NCBI GenBank assembly: GCA_963422655.1
Contig: OY730440.1
Location: 2,542,001 to 2,606,000, forward strand
Length of the DNA stretch: 64,000 nucleotides
Reading direction: 5' to 3'
Origin: CATQHS01 sp963422655
GTDB taxonomy: Bacteria > Actinomycetota > Acidimicrobiia > Acidimicrobiales > Aldehydirespiratoraceae
The translations under genes and the position numbers were made by a program. Of the stretch, positions 35,629 through 45,339 are shown piece after piece (the stretch's first letter is position 1; every line of letters starts with the position of its first letter). A model generated the notes under the pieces. It saw only the letters and a list, made by a program, of their open reading frames with translations, was not told the DNA's origin and ran no database searches.

Positions 35629-38600
35629 ACGGGGGTGGAGGGGACGACGCCTTTCCAGATGGCTAGTGTTTTGAGGTTGGTGCCGAGGGCGTGGTCGGTG
35701 TTGGTGGTGCCGATGGTGGTGTTGGCTGGGTGCCAGGTGTGTGGGCCTTCGGGGACGGGGGTGGGGGTGGTGGCTACGGTTTGACCGTTGATGATCAGAT
35801 ACGAGTTGACTGGGCCCATGACCGCGATCATCGACACTTTCTGTCCGCTGTACGCGTCGAAGGGTACCGACAGGTCCCATTCGGAGGCGACGGGGCTGTC
35901 GTAGCGCAGCCCGATTCGTTCCCCGCCGTCGGGGCCCCAGATTCCCAGCATCAGCGAAGCGGTCGACGCGTTACCTTCGCTGGTGGTCACCGAGTCTTCG
36001 CTTTGAAACACCGTGGCCTGGTCGGTCACTGAGTCCGGGGCGGTGAAGGTGGTGCCGATAGCCCAGGACGCGGCCAGTTCGTTGCACTCCCACTGCGGCA
36101 GATGATCGGCGACCAGGTCGGTGCCACCCGGGGCGGTGGCCATCGAAATGGCCTGATCGGTGGTGAGGTCTTGGTCGACGTGGAAGGCTGCTACCGGCAT
36201 GGCCGCGGGTTGGGTAGCGGCGACGGCTTGTTCGGCGGTGAGGACCCCGTCGAAGACCTCCAAGGTGCCGATCGAACCATCCCAGAACCCCGCCGCCCCA
36301 CCAGAGATGACGACGCGTCCCAAGTCCATGGCGTCGAGGCCGTCGACATCAGCAAAGAAACCGGTCGATTCTCCACCGGCGACGTGTTCGCCGTCCACGT
36401 AGATGTGAGTACCGTCAGCTCCGACGGTCACCGCCATGCGATGCCATAACCCGTCGGTCACCAGATCCCGATCGAAGTACGTGAGGTTCACATCTGTGCT
36501 GTCGTTGCGGGCATACACCCCGAACCGCCCATCGCCGGTTTGAACCAACGACCACATGCTGTCCGCGTCACCAGAATCCGAAACCGAAAACAGGGTCTGA
36601 CCGCCAGCCACCCCATCAGTTTTGAACGTCACCACCACCGATCCCTCGGTTATATCCTCGACCTCACCAACCAACGACGAAAGATCGACAAACCCCGACG
36701 ACGACCCGTCGAAAACTGTCCCGGACGCATCATGACGTACGAGTGCTCGCTGATCGTTCCCACCGGACATCCAATGCAATGACGTTGAAGCGAACCGGAC
36801 ACCGCGGAGTGGTCTATGGACTCCCTCGTAGAGGACCCCAAGTCGTGTATCTGGCAGGCCGATGGTGTCGCTGTACCCTGCGTGTCCGGAGTTCAGTCGC
36901 TTAGGGCTCGACCCGTAAGCGTTCCACCGCTCACCTTCGTCGGTGGACATCCAGAAGGCCATATTGTTGCGCCGTGGTCCTTGTGGCGTAGAGAAAGCGA
37001 TCCTATTTTTGCTCCCGAAAACGGTCTGATCCTCCGTGGTGACACGGGCCATACCAGCGGCAACTGCTGGGACTCCCAAAAGATCAGTTGCAAGCCAGGA
37101 CTCGCCGAAGCTGGCGTTGCCGTCAGCGTCAAATGAGACACGGACCAGCACCCGTCCTACCAGTTTGTCCTTGAGGTATCCGCGAGAGTTGATCAGCACC
37201 CGACCGTCTTCTAGCTCCACTCCGATAGACTCGTTCAAGTTATAGGTCGACGGGATTCTACCTCCGATAGTCCAGCTGGTACCGTGGTCATCGCTCCAGA
37301 ACACATAGTTATGAGTGGCGAGTCGTAGGGTTCGAGCGGGCACGAAGTAGGCACCGCTGAAGAACAATCGACCGTTCGTCACGGCGTTACCACGTTCCAA
37401 CTGGATCGAGTGTCCCAGTGTGGGCATAGTGAGCCCGAACGCCGACTCTAGGTCCTGGTTATAGTTGGCTGCCGCATACTTCGTGTCATAGACTGCCGTG
37501 TATGCAGGGTTGTTTGTGGGGGCGACCTGGCCGGTGATGTCACCCGGGTTGGTGCCCTCCGGTGAGCTGACCGGGTCGCGACGCCAGGTGTGACCATGAT
37601 CGCCGCTCCACGCTGTTATGACCCGCCGGACACCATGACCGCGCATCACTTCGAGCGCGGCGTATTCGGTCGCGTTGTAGACGATCACGATCTTGCCGGC
37701 AGGGTAGTCCAGATCGGTCTTATCCAGTACCGCGGTGACATTCTGTGCTACTAGATGCTGACCAGTCGAAGGGACAATGTTTTCCGCTATCACCTGTAGA
37801 CGCCCCCAAGTAGCACCGTTATCCGCACTGCGCTTCATCACCACCGACAACCCCTGATGAAAGTCCGAACAGAAGTCGGGTCGTCCTTCGGCTAATGCTA
37901 GGAGGTCACCGTTACCGGCCCGGATTATGACCGGCAGCCGATAACATTTGAAGCCGTCCTCACCGTTCGTGAACACCCAGGTCTGGAAATAGTCCCGTTG
38001 TCCGGTAGCATCAGCCGGTGCAATAAAGAACCTAGTTGTTTGTGTAAAACCATGGTGTAGGCCAGGCGATGATATTGTTGCCGTCACGGTGACCCGTGCA
38101 GGGATACCAGCCTCAAACGGGTCGAACTCACCGGAAGGGGCTGTCCACAGCTGGCTTTGCGAGTTGGACGTACCGCCACCGGGAAATGTCCAGAGATAGG
38201 ATGCGGTCAGGTTTCCGATCGGTGGTTGTATATCAAACTGGAATGTCCGGTCACCAGTGCGGATATAGGAAACTCCGCTAGGGAAAGACAGGTAGGTCTT
38301 TGCGATCTCAGCTTTGGCTTGGGGTTCGGTAAAAGGAGTACCGTACACTTCAACCGAATAGACAGCACCGGTCAGATACCATTCGTAGCTACGCTTGTTG
38401 TCGTCGTTCGCTCCGATCAGCAACGAGTCGATATCGCTGATGGAACTGAAGAACGATTTTACTGATGAGTCACGTTGAGTGGCCCAGGTCTCGCCGAAGT
38501 CCTGGCTGGACATCAGAAACGCCCCATCTGCTTGCGATACTGATAACACCGCGGTGATACGCCCGGCTTGTCGGGCGCTGCTCCGGCTGAGCAAGCCGGG

Positions 38601-39015
38601 CAAGCGTCTACCATTTTCGCGTGCCATCAGCCCGTAGTTGTCCGCATAGGCATAAAAGCAGATATTGCTTGACGCGTCCCCTTGATCCGACGCGCAAACA
38701 ATTGCACCACCACCAGCTGCTCGAACATCAAACGAGACAACGATAGTACCCTCTACAAGATCCTTGATCGTGTCAATACGATTCTGATCCTGTACTACAG
38801 CCGTTGAACCATTGAAGGCGGTCCCCGTTTGGCCGCCGTCATATCTGAAGACAGGATCTGGAAGGACGACCCCCCCCCCCCCCCCCCCGGACTGGTGGGG
38901 TCAGGCTGGACTATTTGAGCAGTTACCCCCCCCCCCCCCCCCCGGCGGAAGTAACAGCGGCAGCCAAAAGACCCACTACAAGACCTACAGAAACTGTCAC
39001 AAAACGACGATGCAT
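35589..39015 (-). CDS. Secreted sialidase-like protein 2, with two poly-G tracts (printed phase off)
   Basis: Start ATG at 39015 (MHRRFVTVSVGLVVGLLAAA), Shine-Dalgarno GGAGAAG. Tracts of 18 and 19 G follow; the printed first tract leads straight to TAA. Downstream of 38868 one frame is open for over 1,090 codons. Domains: LamG-like, PKD-like, six-bladed sialidase with YRLPVIIRAGNGD, the SDFHQG Asp, SADNGATW, SGDHGHTW, SDDHGTSW and STDEGERW Asp boxes, NESIGVELEDG, NSRGY and GYSDTIGLPD ... LYEG, then LamG (DGLWHRMAVTVGADG) and a C-terminal jelly roll ending NITR. All catalytic positions I can identify are intact, so re-phasing the tracts would give a full enzyme of about 1,140 residues. Exo-alpha-sialidase is the family activity; the real substrate is unknown. 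Confidence 0.8.
38870..38888 (-). repeat. Distal poly-G tract (19) of sialidase gene 2
   Basis: Nineteen C on the plus strand. As in gene 1, a length of 3k+2 would be needed to enter the long open frame (VVLPDPVFRYDGG). At 19 it is out of phase. The longest G run of the three sialidase genes. Confidence 0.85.
38926..38943 (-). repeat. Proximal poly-G tract (18) of sialidase gene 2
   Basis: Eighteen C on the plus strand, again directly after codon 24. Lengths of 3k give an immediate TAA, 3k+2 a TGA eight to nine codons on, and 3k+1 the open linker TAQIVQPDPTSP. The printed length is therefore off. Confidence 0.85.
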
Positions 39016-39042
39016 TACTTCTCCAAATCTAAAGGTTTGAAC

Positions 39043-39071
39043 AGTATGCTCTGTTCTAGAGCTTTTGTCAA
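39043..39071 (-). promoter_or_regulatory. Promoter of sialidase gene 2
   Basis: TTGACA (39066-39071), 17-base spacer, CATACT (39043-39048) on the minus strand. The -35 and spacing are optimal; the -10 has two mismatches, one more than gene 1, so strength may differ between copies. Confidence 0.65.
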
Positions 39072-39388
39072 CCATCGGGGCCCGTCACACCCCGATTCGA
39101 GCAACTGCGACCCACCCTCGGCCAGTATCCGTTGCTACCGGAACTATCGTCAGAACCGGTCCAAGCCGTCCGTATCGCAGCCTGAGACACTTCCCGGACA
39201 TACACACCAAGGTGATTGAGTTCCGTCGTCAAGATGCTGGGGTGCTGACCGGATCGCTGTTGAGGCTGGGCCTGGCCGCTTCCACGGTGCAGACGATCTT
39301 GAACCGGACCGGTTTGGGGGTTGGGGCGTCTGGACTTTTCGCTGTCGGGTTATCGGGTAATGTTGTGGGCGAGGGTGAGTGATTGGGG
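39050..39388. repeat. Intergenic repeat copy B, ending in a sialidase 3'-end remnant
   Basis: About 340 bases nearly identical to copy A at 35290-35628. Its last 40 bases (39349-39388) repeat the final codons of a sialidase gene (…LTLAHNITR-stop) although no sialidase body follows. That implies that a further copy once stood here and was deleted. The possible transposase-like reading frame of copy A is present too. Confidence 0.65.
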
Positions 39389-39488
39389 CATGGCCTTTTG
39401 GGTGACCCACTGCAATTACCTGTTCGATAAATAGCCAGTGAGATCCTTTTATAGGTGATAGCTGATTCACATAATGCCTGAATTTTTT
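39388..39488 (-). pseudogene. Decayed fragment of the secreted duplicated-domain gene
   Basis: About 100 bases closely resemble 31027-31130 inside the secreted protein gene, with several substitutions and single-base losses that destroy the frame. It is fused at its left to the sialidase tail remnant. The remaining stretch, 39489-39534, shows nothing I can name. Confidence 0.65.
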
Positions 39489-39534
39489 GGTCTATTCCTC
39501 AGGTTGTTAAACTTAGGTAGTCTTACCGTGAACC

Positions 39535-42500
39535 TCAGTCGTATGTGGCCATTAAGCGGGGTAAAGCGGTATCTGTTCTATGATGGATGCTTTGGGCTCC
39601 TAGGGTGAGTGATTGGGCGAGGTGGGTGGAGGGGACGACGCCTTTCCAGATGGCTAGTGTTTTGAGGTTGGTGTCGAGGGCATGGTCGGTGTTGGTGGTT
39701 CCGATGGTGGTGTTGGCTGGGTTCCAGACCGGTGGGCCTTCGGGTACTGGGGTAGGTTCGGTGTGTACGGTTTCGCCGTTGATGATCAGATAGGAGTTGA
39801 CTGGTCCCATGACTGCGATCATCGACACTTCTTTGCCTTGGTAGGTTTCGTCGAAGGGTGCGGATAGGTCCCATTCGGAGGTGACGGGGCCGTCGTAGCG
39901 CAGTCCGATTCGTTTCCCGTCAGTGGTGTCCCAGATTCCCAGCATCAACGAAGCGGTCGACGCGTTACCTTCGCTGGTGGTCACCGAGTCTTGGCTTTGA
40001 AACACCGTGGCTTGGTCGGTCACCAAGTCAGGGGCGGTGAAGGTAGCGCCGATAGCCCAAGAGGCTGACAGCTCGTTGCACACCCACTGCGGCAGATAAT
40101 CACCGACAAGCCGCTCGCCGCCCAATCCGGTGCCTGCCGTGATGACGTTGTCGGTGGTGAGGTCTTGATCGACGTGCCAGGCCGCTACCGGTATAGCGGC
40201 GGGTTGGGTAGCGGCGACGGCTTGTTCTTCGGTGAGCACCCCGTCGAAGATCTCCACCGTGCCGATCGAACCATCCCAGAACCCCATCGGCCCACCAGAG
40301 GTGACGACGCGTCCCAGGTCCATAGCGTCCAGATCGCCGACATCGCCGAAGAAGCCGGTAGATTCCCCTTCCGCGACGAGTTGGCCGTCCACATAGACAT
40401 CAGTACCTCCGGATCCGACCGTTATCGCTATTCGATGCCATAACCCGTCGGTTACCAGATCCCGATCGAAAGCCGTCATGTTCACATCAACACTATCGTT
40501 ACGGGCATACACCCCGAAACGCCCATCGGTGGTTTGAACCAACGACCACGCCTTATTGGCGTTACCAGAATCAGAAACCGAGAACAATACCTGACCCGTG
40601 TCCGTTCCAGCCGTCTTGAACATAACCACAACCGACCCCTCGGCCATATCCTCGACCTCACCAACCGACTCCGAAAGATCGACAAACCTCAACGACCCGT
40701 TGAAGGTCGTACTGGACGCATCATGACGTAGGAGTGCTCGCTGATCATTACCATCAGACAACCAATGAAGCGACGCAGAAACAAACAAAATACCACCGAA
40801 TCTAAGAGATGTCGAATTCTTGCTTCCCTTATAGAGAATCCCAACCCGAGCATCCGGCAAAGCGACAACATCACTGTAGCTAGTTGGACCTGAATCAATT
40901 AGCTTAGGTGTATACCCACGCCAGCTACGGCCTTCGTTAGTTGACATCCACAAGCGCAACCGGACACGATGAAGTCTTCCACGCATATCTGGGCCAGTGA
41001 AAGCGATCCTGCTCTGGCCTCCGAAAATGGCTTGATCAGTATTTGTTATACGTCCCATACCACCGGCGGTGTTGATTGTGTTCAAAATGGGCGCCACCGT
41101 AGGGACACCAAAACGGATACTTCCATCGGAATTGAAAGTTGCATGAGTTATTGCCCGCCCCTTCCAACGTTGTCTACCACCATCAGTATAGACATTATAG
41201 CTTTTCTCACCGGGTTTTCTAAGAAGAAGGCGAGAGTTAATGAGCACGTCACCATTTTCGAGCTCTACTGAGATAGCCTCATTTAGAAAGTAACCAGACG
41301 AAGAGACAGTGCCACCAATCTCCCAGGTATCACCATGGTCATCACTCCAATAGACATAGTTATGACTATTGAAATGTTGGTCTGGTGAATGTAATGTATA
41401 TGTACCGGTTGCAAATAGACGACCGTTGGTCTGAGCCGAACCATGCTTGAGCTGGATAGAATGTCCCTGAGTCGGTTGATTAAAGGCAAAGCGTTCCTCT
41501 GAGCTATAATTGTAGTTAGCCGCGGCATAGGCCGTATTGTACACGGCCGTGTACGATGGGTTATATGGACGACCAACCTGGTCAGTGATATCTCCATCAT
41601 GGGTTCCAGCAGGCGAATCAATTGTATCATAGTTCCAAGTATGGCCATGGTCACCGCTCCAAGCCATGAACGCTCGACGAATGCCTTGACCACCGGTATT
41701 GTCGAAGGCACCGTGTTCTGTCTTGTTATAGAGGAGAATGACTCTGCCTTGCGGGTACCTTGCATCAGTTTTGTCCAGCACAGCACTGGGGTTCTGTGCT
41801 ACCTCCCGACGTCCGGTTGTGGGGACAATATTTTCTGCAACGACTTGTAAAGGTCCCCAAGTCATACCATTATCAACGCTACGTTTCATAGCCACTGAAA
41901 TACCGTTCTGATGGTCATCACACTTTACGCGGGTGAAAGTTTGCCTCGGACGTGCTTCCGTGAAAGCAAGAAGATCACCATTACCAGCGCGAATGATCGC
42001 TACTATATGGAAGCAACCAAATCCTCCCTCACCATTCCTGAACACATAATTTATGAAGTAAGGCAACTGGCCAGCTGTGCTGCTACCGTCATCCGGCGCA
42101 ATATAGAAGGTTGTAGTCTGCGTGAACCCGTAATGAGTGCCTGGCGAGGATATCTTTGCCGTGACTGTGACTTCGGCTGGATATCTCTCAAACGGGTCCT
42201 GTCTGCCGGTAGGTGCTGTCCACGTTGGGCTTTGTGTCATGGATGTGCTATCGTCCGGGAACTCCCATCTATAGGTTGCAGATAAATTTCCGATTGGTGG
42301 TTGGATATCAAACTGAAACGATCGTTCCCCGGTCCGGATATAAGATACCCCACCAGGGAAAGGCAGATAACTCTCTCTGATCTTGGTCTGAGCTTGAAGC
42401 TCAGTAAAAGCTGAATCATAGATTTCCACAAAATAGATAGTTCCTCTATATTTTCGTTCATATCCATAGCTGCTATCGTCGTTGCCGCCTATAACAAGGC

Positions 42501-43069
42501 GATTAATATCGTTGACCGAACTGAAGAATGATGTTGAGGACGAATCCCGATGTGTAGTACTCAAGTCCTGACTGGTCATCAGAAATGTCCCATTCTCTTG
42601 TGAAACTGATAGCACCGCAGTTATACGGCCAGCTCCCCAAGCCGAACGCACACTTCGAATATCATTGATGACAACATCTGCCTCGTGCGCATAAGCACCA
42701 TATACGCCGTCCCAGATACATAAGCAGAACTCACTTCCGCCATCAGTCGAATCTGACGCACTCACAATAGAAACCAGGGTTTGATATTCACTCATATCAA
42801 ACGAGACAACAATAGTACCCTCTGTCAGATCCTTGATCTGATTCATATAACTCGTTGACTGTAGAGCAACTGTCGAACCTCGAAAAATAGTCCCCGTTTG
42901 GCCGCCGTCATACTCGAAGACGGGATCAGGAATGACGACTGCGGGCGTCTGCGCCTGGGCCTGAGCCGACAGAGCAGTTACCCCCCCCCCCCCCCGGGGC
43001 GGAAGTAACAATGGCAGCCAAAAGACCCACTACAAGACCTACAGAAACTGTCACAAAACGACGACGCAT
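39535..43069 (-). CDS. Secreted sialidase-like protein 3, with one poly-G tract (printed phase off) and altered active site
   Basis: Start ATG at 43069 with GGAGG upstream; signal peptide MRRRFVTVSVGLVVGLLAAI. One tract of 15 G follows; at 14 or 17 the frame would run into TALSAQAQAQTPAVVIPDP and stay open to 39535. Domains as in copies 1 and 2, about 1,180 residues. Asp boxes SVDNGMTW, SGDHGHTW, SDDHGDTW and STNEGRSW are present. But the FRIP-type motif reads CFHIVAII instead of YRLP, so the first catalytic Arg is missing, and the YEG glutamate is Lys (LYKGS). It may bind rather than cut glycans. The C-terminus is altered too: after SLTL it ends in 21 unrelated residues instead of AHNITR. 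Confidence 0.75.
42981..42995 (-). repeat. Poly-G tract (15) of sialidase gene 3
   Basis: Fifteen C on the plus strand after codon 24 plus two C. Lengths of 3k+2 join the long frame. At 15 the product is a 47-residue peptide ending SRHS. This copy has no second tract; in its place it encodes ALSAQAQAQTP. Confidence 0.85.
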
Positions 43070-43096
43070 TTTTCCTCCAGATCCAAAGATTTGAAT

Positions 43097-43125
43097 AGTG
43101 TGCTCTGTTCTAGAGCTTTTGTCAA
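43097..43125 (-). promoter_or_regulatory. Promoter of sialidase gene 3
   Basis: TTGACA (43120-43125), 17-base spacer, CACACT (43097-43102) on the minus strand. The -10 is the weakest of the three copies. About 45 further bases upstream match the intergenic repeat, then homology ends near 43,170; this is the probable right edge of the insert. Confidence 0.6.
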
Positions 43126-43354
43126 CCACCGGGGCCCGTCATCCCCCGATTCGAGCAACTGCGACCCACCTTTCTCCGCGCCCCAGAACAGCGGAACCCA
43201 AGACCGCGTGTCCGCCACCAGGCAACATCGGCTACTACGATCACCACGGAGCCCACGGAGTACTCAACTGGAAAACACCGACCTCGACCCTTCACCACCC
43301 TCCTGCGGAGCACGACCGGCATCTTCCACTCGGAGCACGACCAACCTCGGTGGG

Positions 43355-44518
43355 ATGCGGATCGGTATCATCTGCCCCTACAGCCTGACCGTTCCCGGCG
43401 GGGTGCAGACTCAGGTCCTTGCCTTGGCCCGGGCTCTGCGGCGCAAGGGCTACGCCACCCGGGTGATGGGCCCCTGCGACGGCCCACCCCCTGACCCGGG
43501 TGTTACCCCCCTCGGAGCAAGCATTCCCGCCATCTCCAACGGCTCCATCGCCCCGATCGCGCCCGACCCGGCCTGCCAGCTCCGGGTCATCAGAGCCTTG
43601 CGGGACGAGGACTTCGACGTCATTCACCTTCATGAGCCGCTGGCCCCCGGGCCCACCATGACGGCGCTGTTCACCAAGCCTGCACCCCTGCTCGGCACAT
43701 TCCACGCTGCCGGTCGCTCCCTGCCCTATGACCTCATGCCCAGGGCCGCTCGATTCCTGGCCGGCCGGCTCGATGACCGGGTCGCTGTCTCTCCAGCGGC
43801 CCAAGACATGGCTAGCACCGCCCTCGGAGGCAACTACACTGTGGCTTTCAACGGGATCGATACGGTTCCTTATCGCGACGCTGCCCCCGCTCCCACCACC
43901 CATCCGACCATTCTGTTCTTGGGACGCCACGAGCCTCGCAAGGGTTTGGGAGTGCTGCTCGATGCTCTTGACGGGTTGCCGGGCTCGATCCGGTTGTGGG
44001 TGGCCGGGGAGGGTCCGGAGACGGCTGAACTGCGGGGTCGGTCGGTCGGTGATCACCGGGTCGAGTGGCTCGGGACCATCACCGACACCGAGAAGATCGC
44101 TCGGCTCAAAGGGGCTGACCTGTTCTGTGCGCCGTCTCTTCATGGTGAGTCCTTCGGCATAGTGCTGCTCGAGGCCATGGCTGCCGGCACGCCGGTGGTG
44201 GCCAGCGATCTGCCCGGATACCGCAACGTGGCCCGACCCGGACGTGACGCCCTGTTGGTTCCTCCCGGTGACTCCTCCGCTTTGGCCGCCGCTATCCGGA
44301 CGACCCTCACCGACACCGACACCACCGCGGCGCTGGTAGCCAACGGCCTCGCCCGGGCCGACGATTTCTCGATGTCTCGCCTGGCCGATCTCTACCTCGG
44401 CCGCTACGAGCAGATCGCTCTGGCCGGTCTTGGCGGAACCAGAATCGCTGGGGGCGGTGAGGCTGGAGTCGGTGCCTCTGCAACCAGAGCCCGACTCGCT
44501 ACACTGCCCGAACGTTGA
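43355..44518 (+). CDS. pimA: Phosphatidylinositol alpha-mannosyltransferase
   Basis: 387 residues, GT4 family, GT-B fold. It transfers the first mannose from GDP-mannose to phosphatidylinositol at the inner membrane face. Family marks are RIGIICPYSLTVPGGVQTQV, then LHEPLAPGPTMTAL, GTFHAAGRS, FNGIDTVPYRD, FLGRHEPRKGLGVLLDAL and the nucleotide-sugar motif ESFGIVLLEAMAAGTPVVAS. The ATG at 43355 matches the normal N-terminus. In related bacteria it directly follows the PIM acyltransferase; here the sialidase insert lies between. The 185 bases before it (43,171-43,354) show no gene and may hold a new promoter. Confidence 0.9.
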   Translation: MRIGIICPYSLTVPGGVQTQVLALARALRRKGYATRVMGPCDGPPPDPGVTPLGASIPAISNGSIAPIAPDPACQLRVIRALRDEDFDVIHLHEPLAPGPTMTALFTKPAPLLGTFHAAGRSLPYDLMPRAARFLAGRLDDRVAVSPAAQDMASTALGGNYTVAFNGIDTVPYRDAAPAPTTHPTILFLGRHEPRKGLGVLLDALDGLPGSIRLWVAGEGPETAELRGRSVGDHRVEWLGTITDTEKIARLKGADLFCAPSLHGESFGIVLLEAMAAGTPVVASDLPGYRNVARPGRDALLVPPGDSSALAAAIRTTLTDTDTTAALVANGLARADDFSMSRLADLYLGRYEQIALAGLGGTRIAGGGEAGVGASATRARLATLPER

Positions 44519-44604
44519 CGGTATGTCACTCTCGCAAAATTGCCTTCCGGAAGATGACCGATGACCATCCCGTCCCATCGATCCTGAACGAAGCGAGCTG
44601 AAAC

Positions 44605-45339
44605 GTGCTCAGGGTTGCGCCATTGGTCATAGTTGCAGTGCCGGCCGCGGTCGCGGCGGCTGCTGCCGCTGTCGCCGCGACCGCGGCCGGAGCGCCGCTC
44701 GGCCTGATCGTCATGGTGGCTGTGGCGGTAACCGTCGCTGTAGCAGCCTGGTTGTGGTATCGATCCCCGAGAGCGGTGTTGAGAGCGTTGGGCGCGATGC
44801 CGGTAACCGGGGGGGAATCCTCCCGTCTGGTCAACATCGTGGAAAACTTGTGCGCTGTCAATGGCCTGACCGAACCCGAAGTGCACGTGACCGAGCCGGC
44901 CGTGCCCAACGCGGCCGTGGTGGGTCGCCGGCGGTCGGGTTCGCACTTGGTGGTGACCCGGGGTCTGCTCGATGTCCTCGACCGGCTGGAACTGGAGGCA
45001 GTCGTAGCCCGGGAGCTGTGTCAGATCCGGCGAGGGGTACGAGGGGCCACCGTGCTGGCCGGCGTGGCCGGGCTGCTGGGCTCGGGGACGGTGGCAGCAC
45101 GGTTGGTCGGACGCATGGTCGACCCCCGGTCGGTGATCACCGACGACATAGAAGCCAGCAGGCTGACCCGCTACCCACCGGCGCTGTCCTCGGCTCTGAC
45201 CAAGCTCGCCGAGGGTGGTGAAGTGGATTCGGCGCCCGCGCTGCGCCATCTGTGGATGGTGGAACCGAAGGCCCGGCTGGGAACGGCAGCGATCCAGCCG
45301 CCGGTAAGCCTGAGAATCGACGCACTGGAGGAGATCTGA
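44605..45339 (+). CDS. M48-like membrane protein with lost metalloprotease motif
   Basis: 244 residues. Two hydrophobic N-terminal segments are followed by a domain that aligns by eye with HtpX/M48 proteases: TEPEVHVTEPAVPNAAVVGR, LVVTRGLLDVLDRLELEAVV and LTRYPPALSSALTKL. The zinc-binding HExxH is changed to RELCQ (AVVARELCQIRRG), so the His ligands are gone while the Glu remains. It is likely a non-catalytic homologue. It starts with GTG and its stop overlaps the ATG of the lipoprotein gene (TGATG), so both are made together. Confidence 0.75.
   Translation: MLRVAPLVIVAVPAAVAAAAAAVAATAAGAPLGLIVMVAVAVTVAVAAWLWYRSPRAVLRALGAMPVTGGESSRLVNIVENLCAVNGLTEPEVHVTEPAVPNAAVVGRRRSGSHLVVTRGLLDVLDRLELEAVVARELCQIRRGVRGATVLAGVAGLLGSGTVAARLVGRMVDPRSVITDDIEASRLTRYPPALSSALTKLAEGGEVDSAPALRHLWMVEPKARLGTAAIQPPVSLRIDALEEI

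Noticed and set aside
36540..36782. Small plus-strand frames inside the sialidase genes
   Set aside because: They are shadows of the sialidase C-terminal LamG coding sequence and recur in the same place in the other copies.
30851..43170. Prophage or integrative element
   Set aside because: No integrase, tRNA target, phage structural gene or terminal repeat was found; only cassette-like surface genes and a faint transposase remnant.
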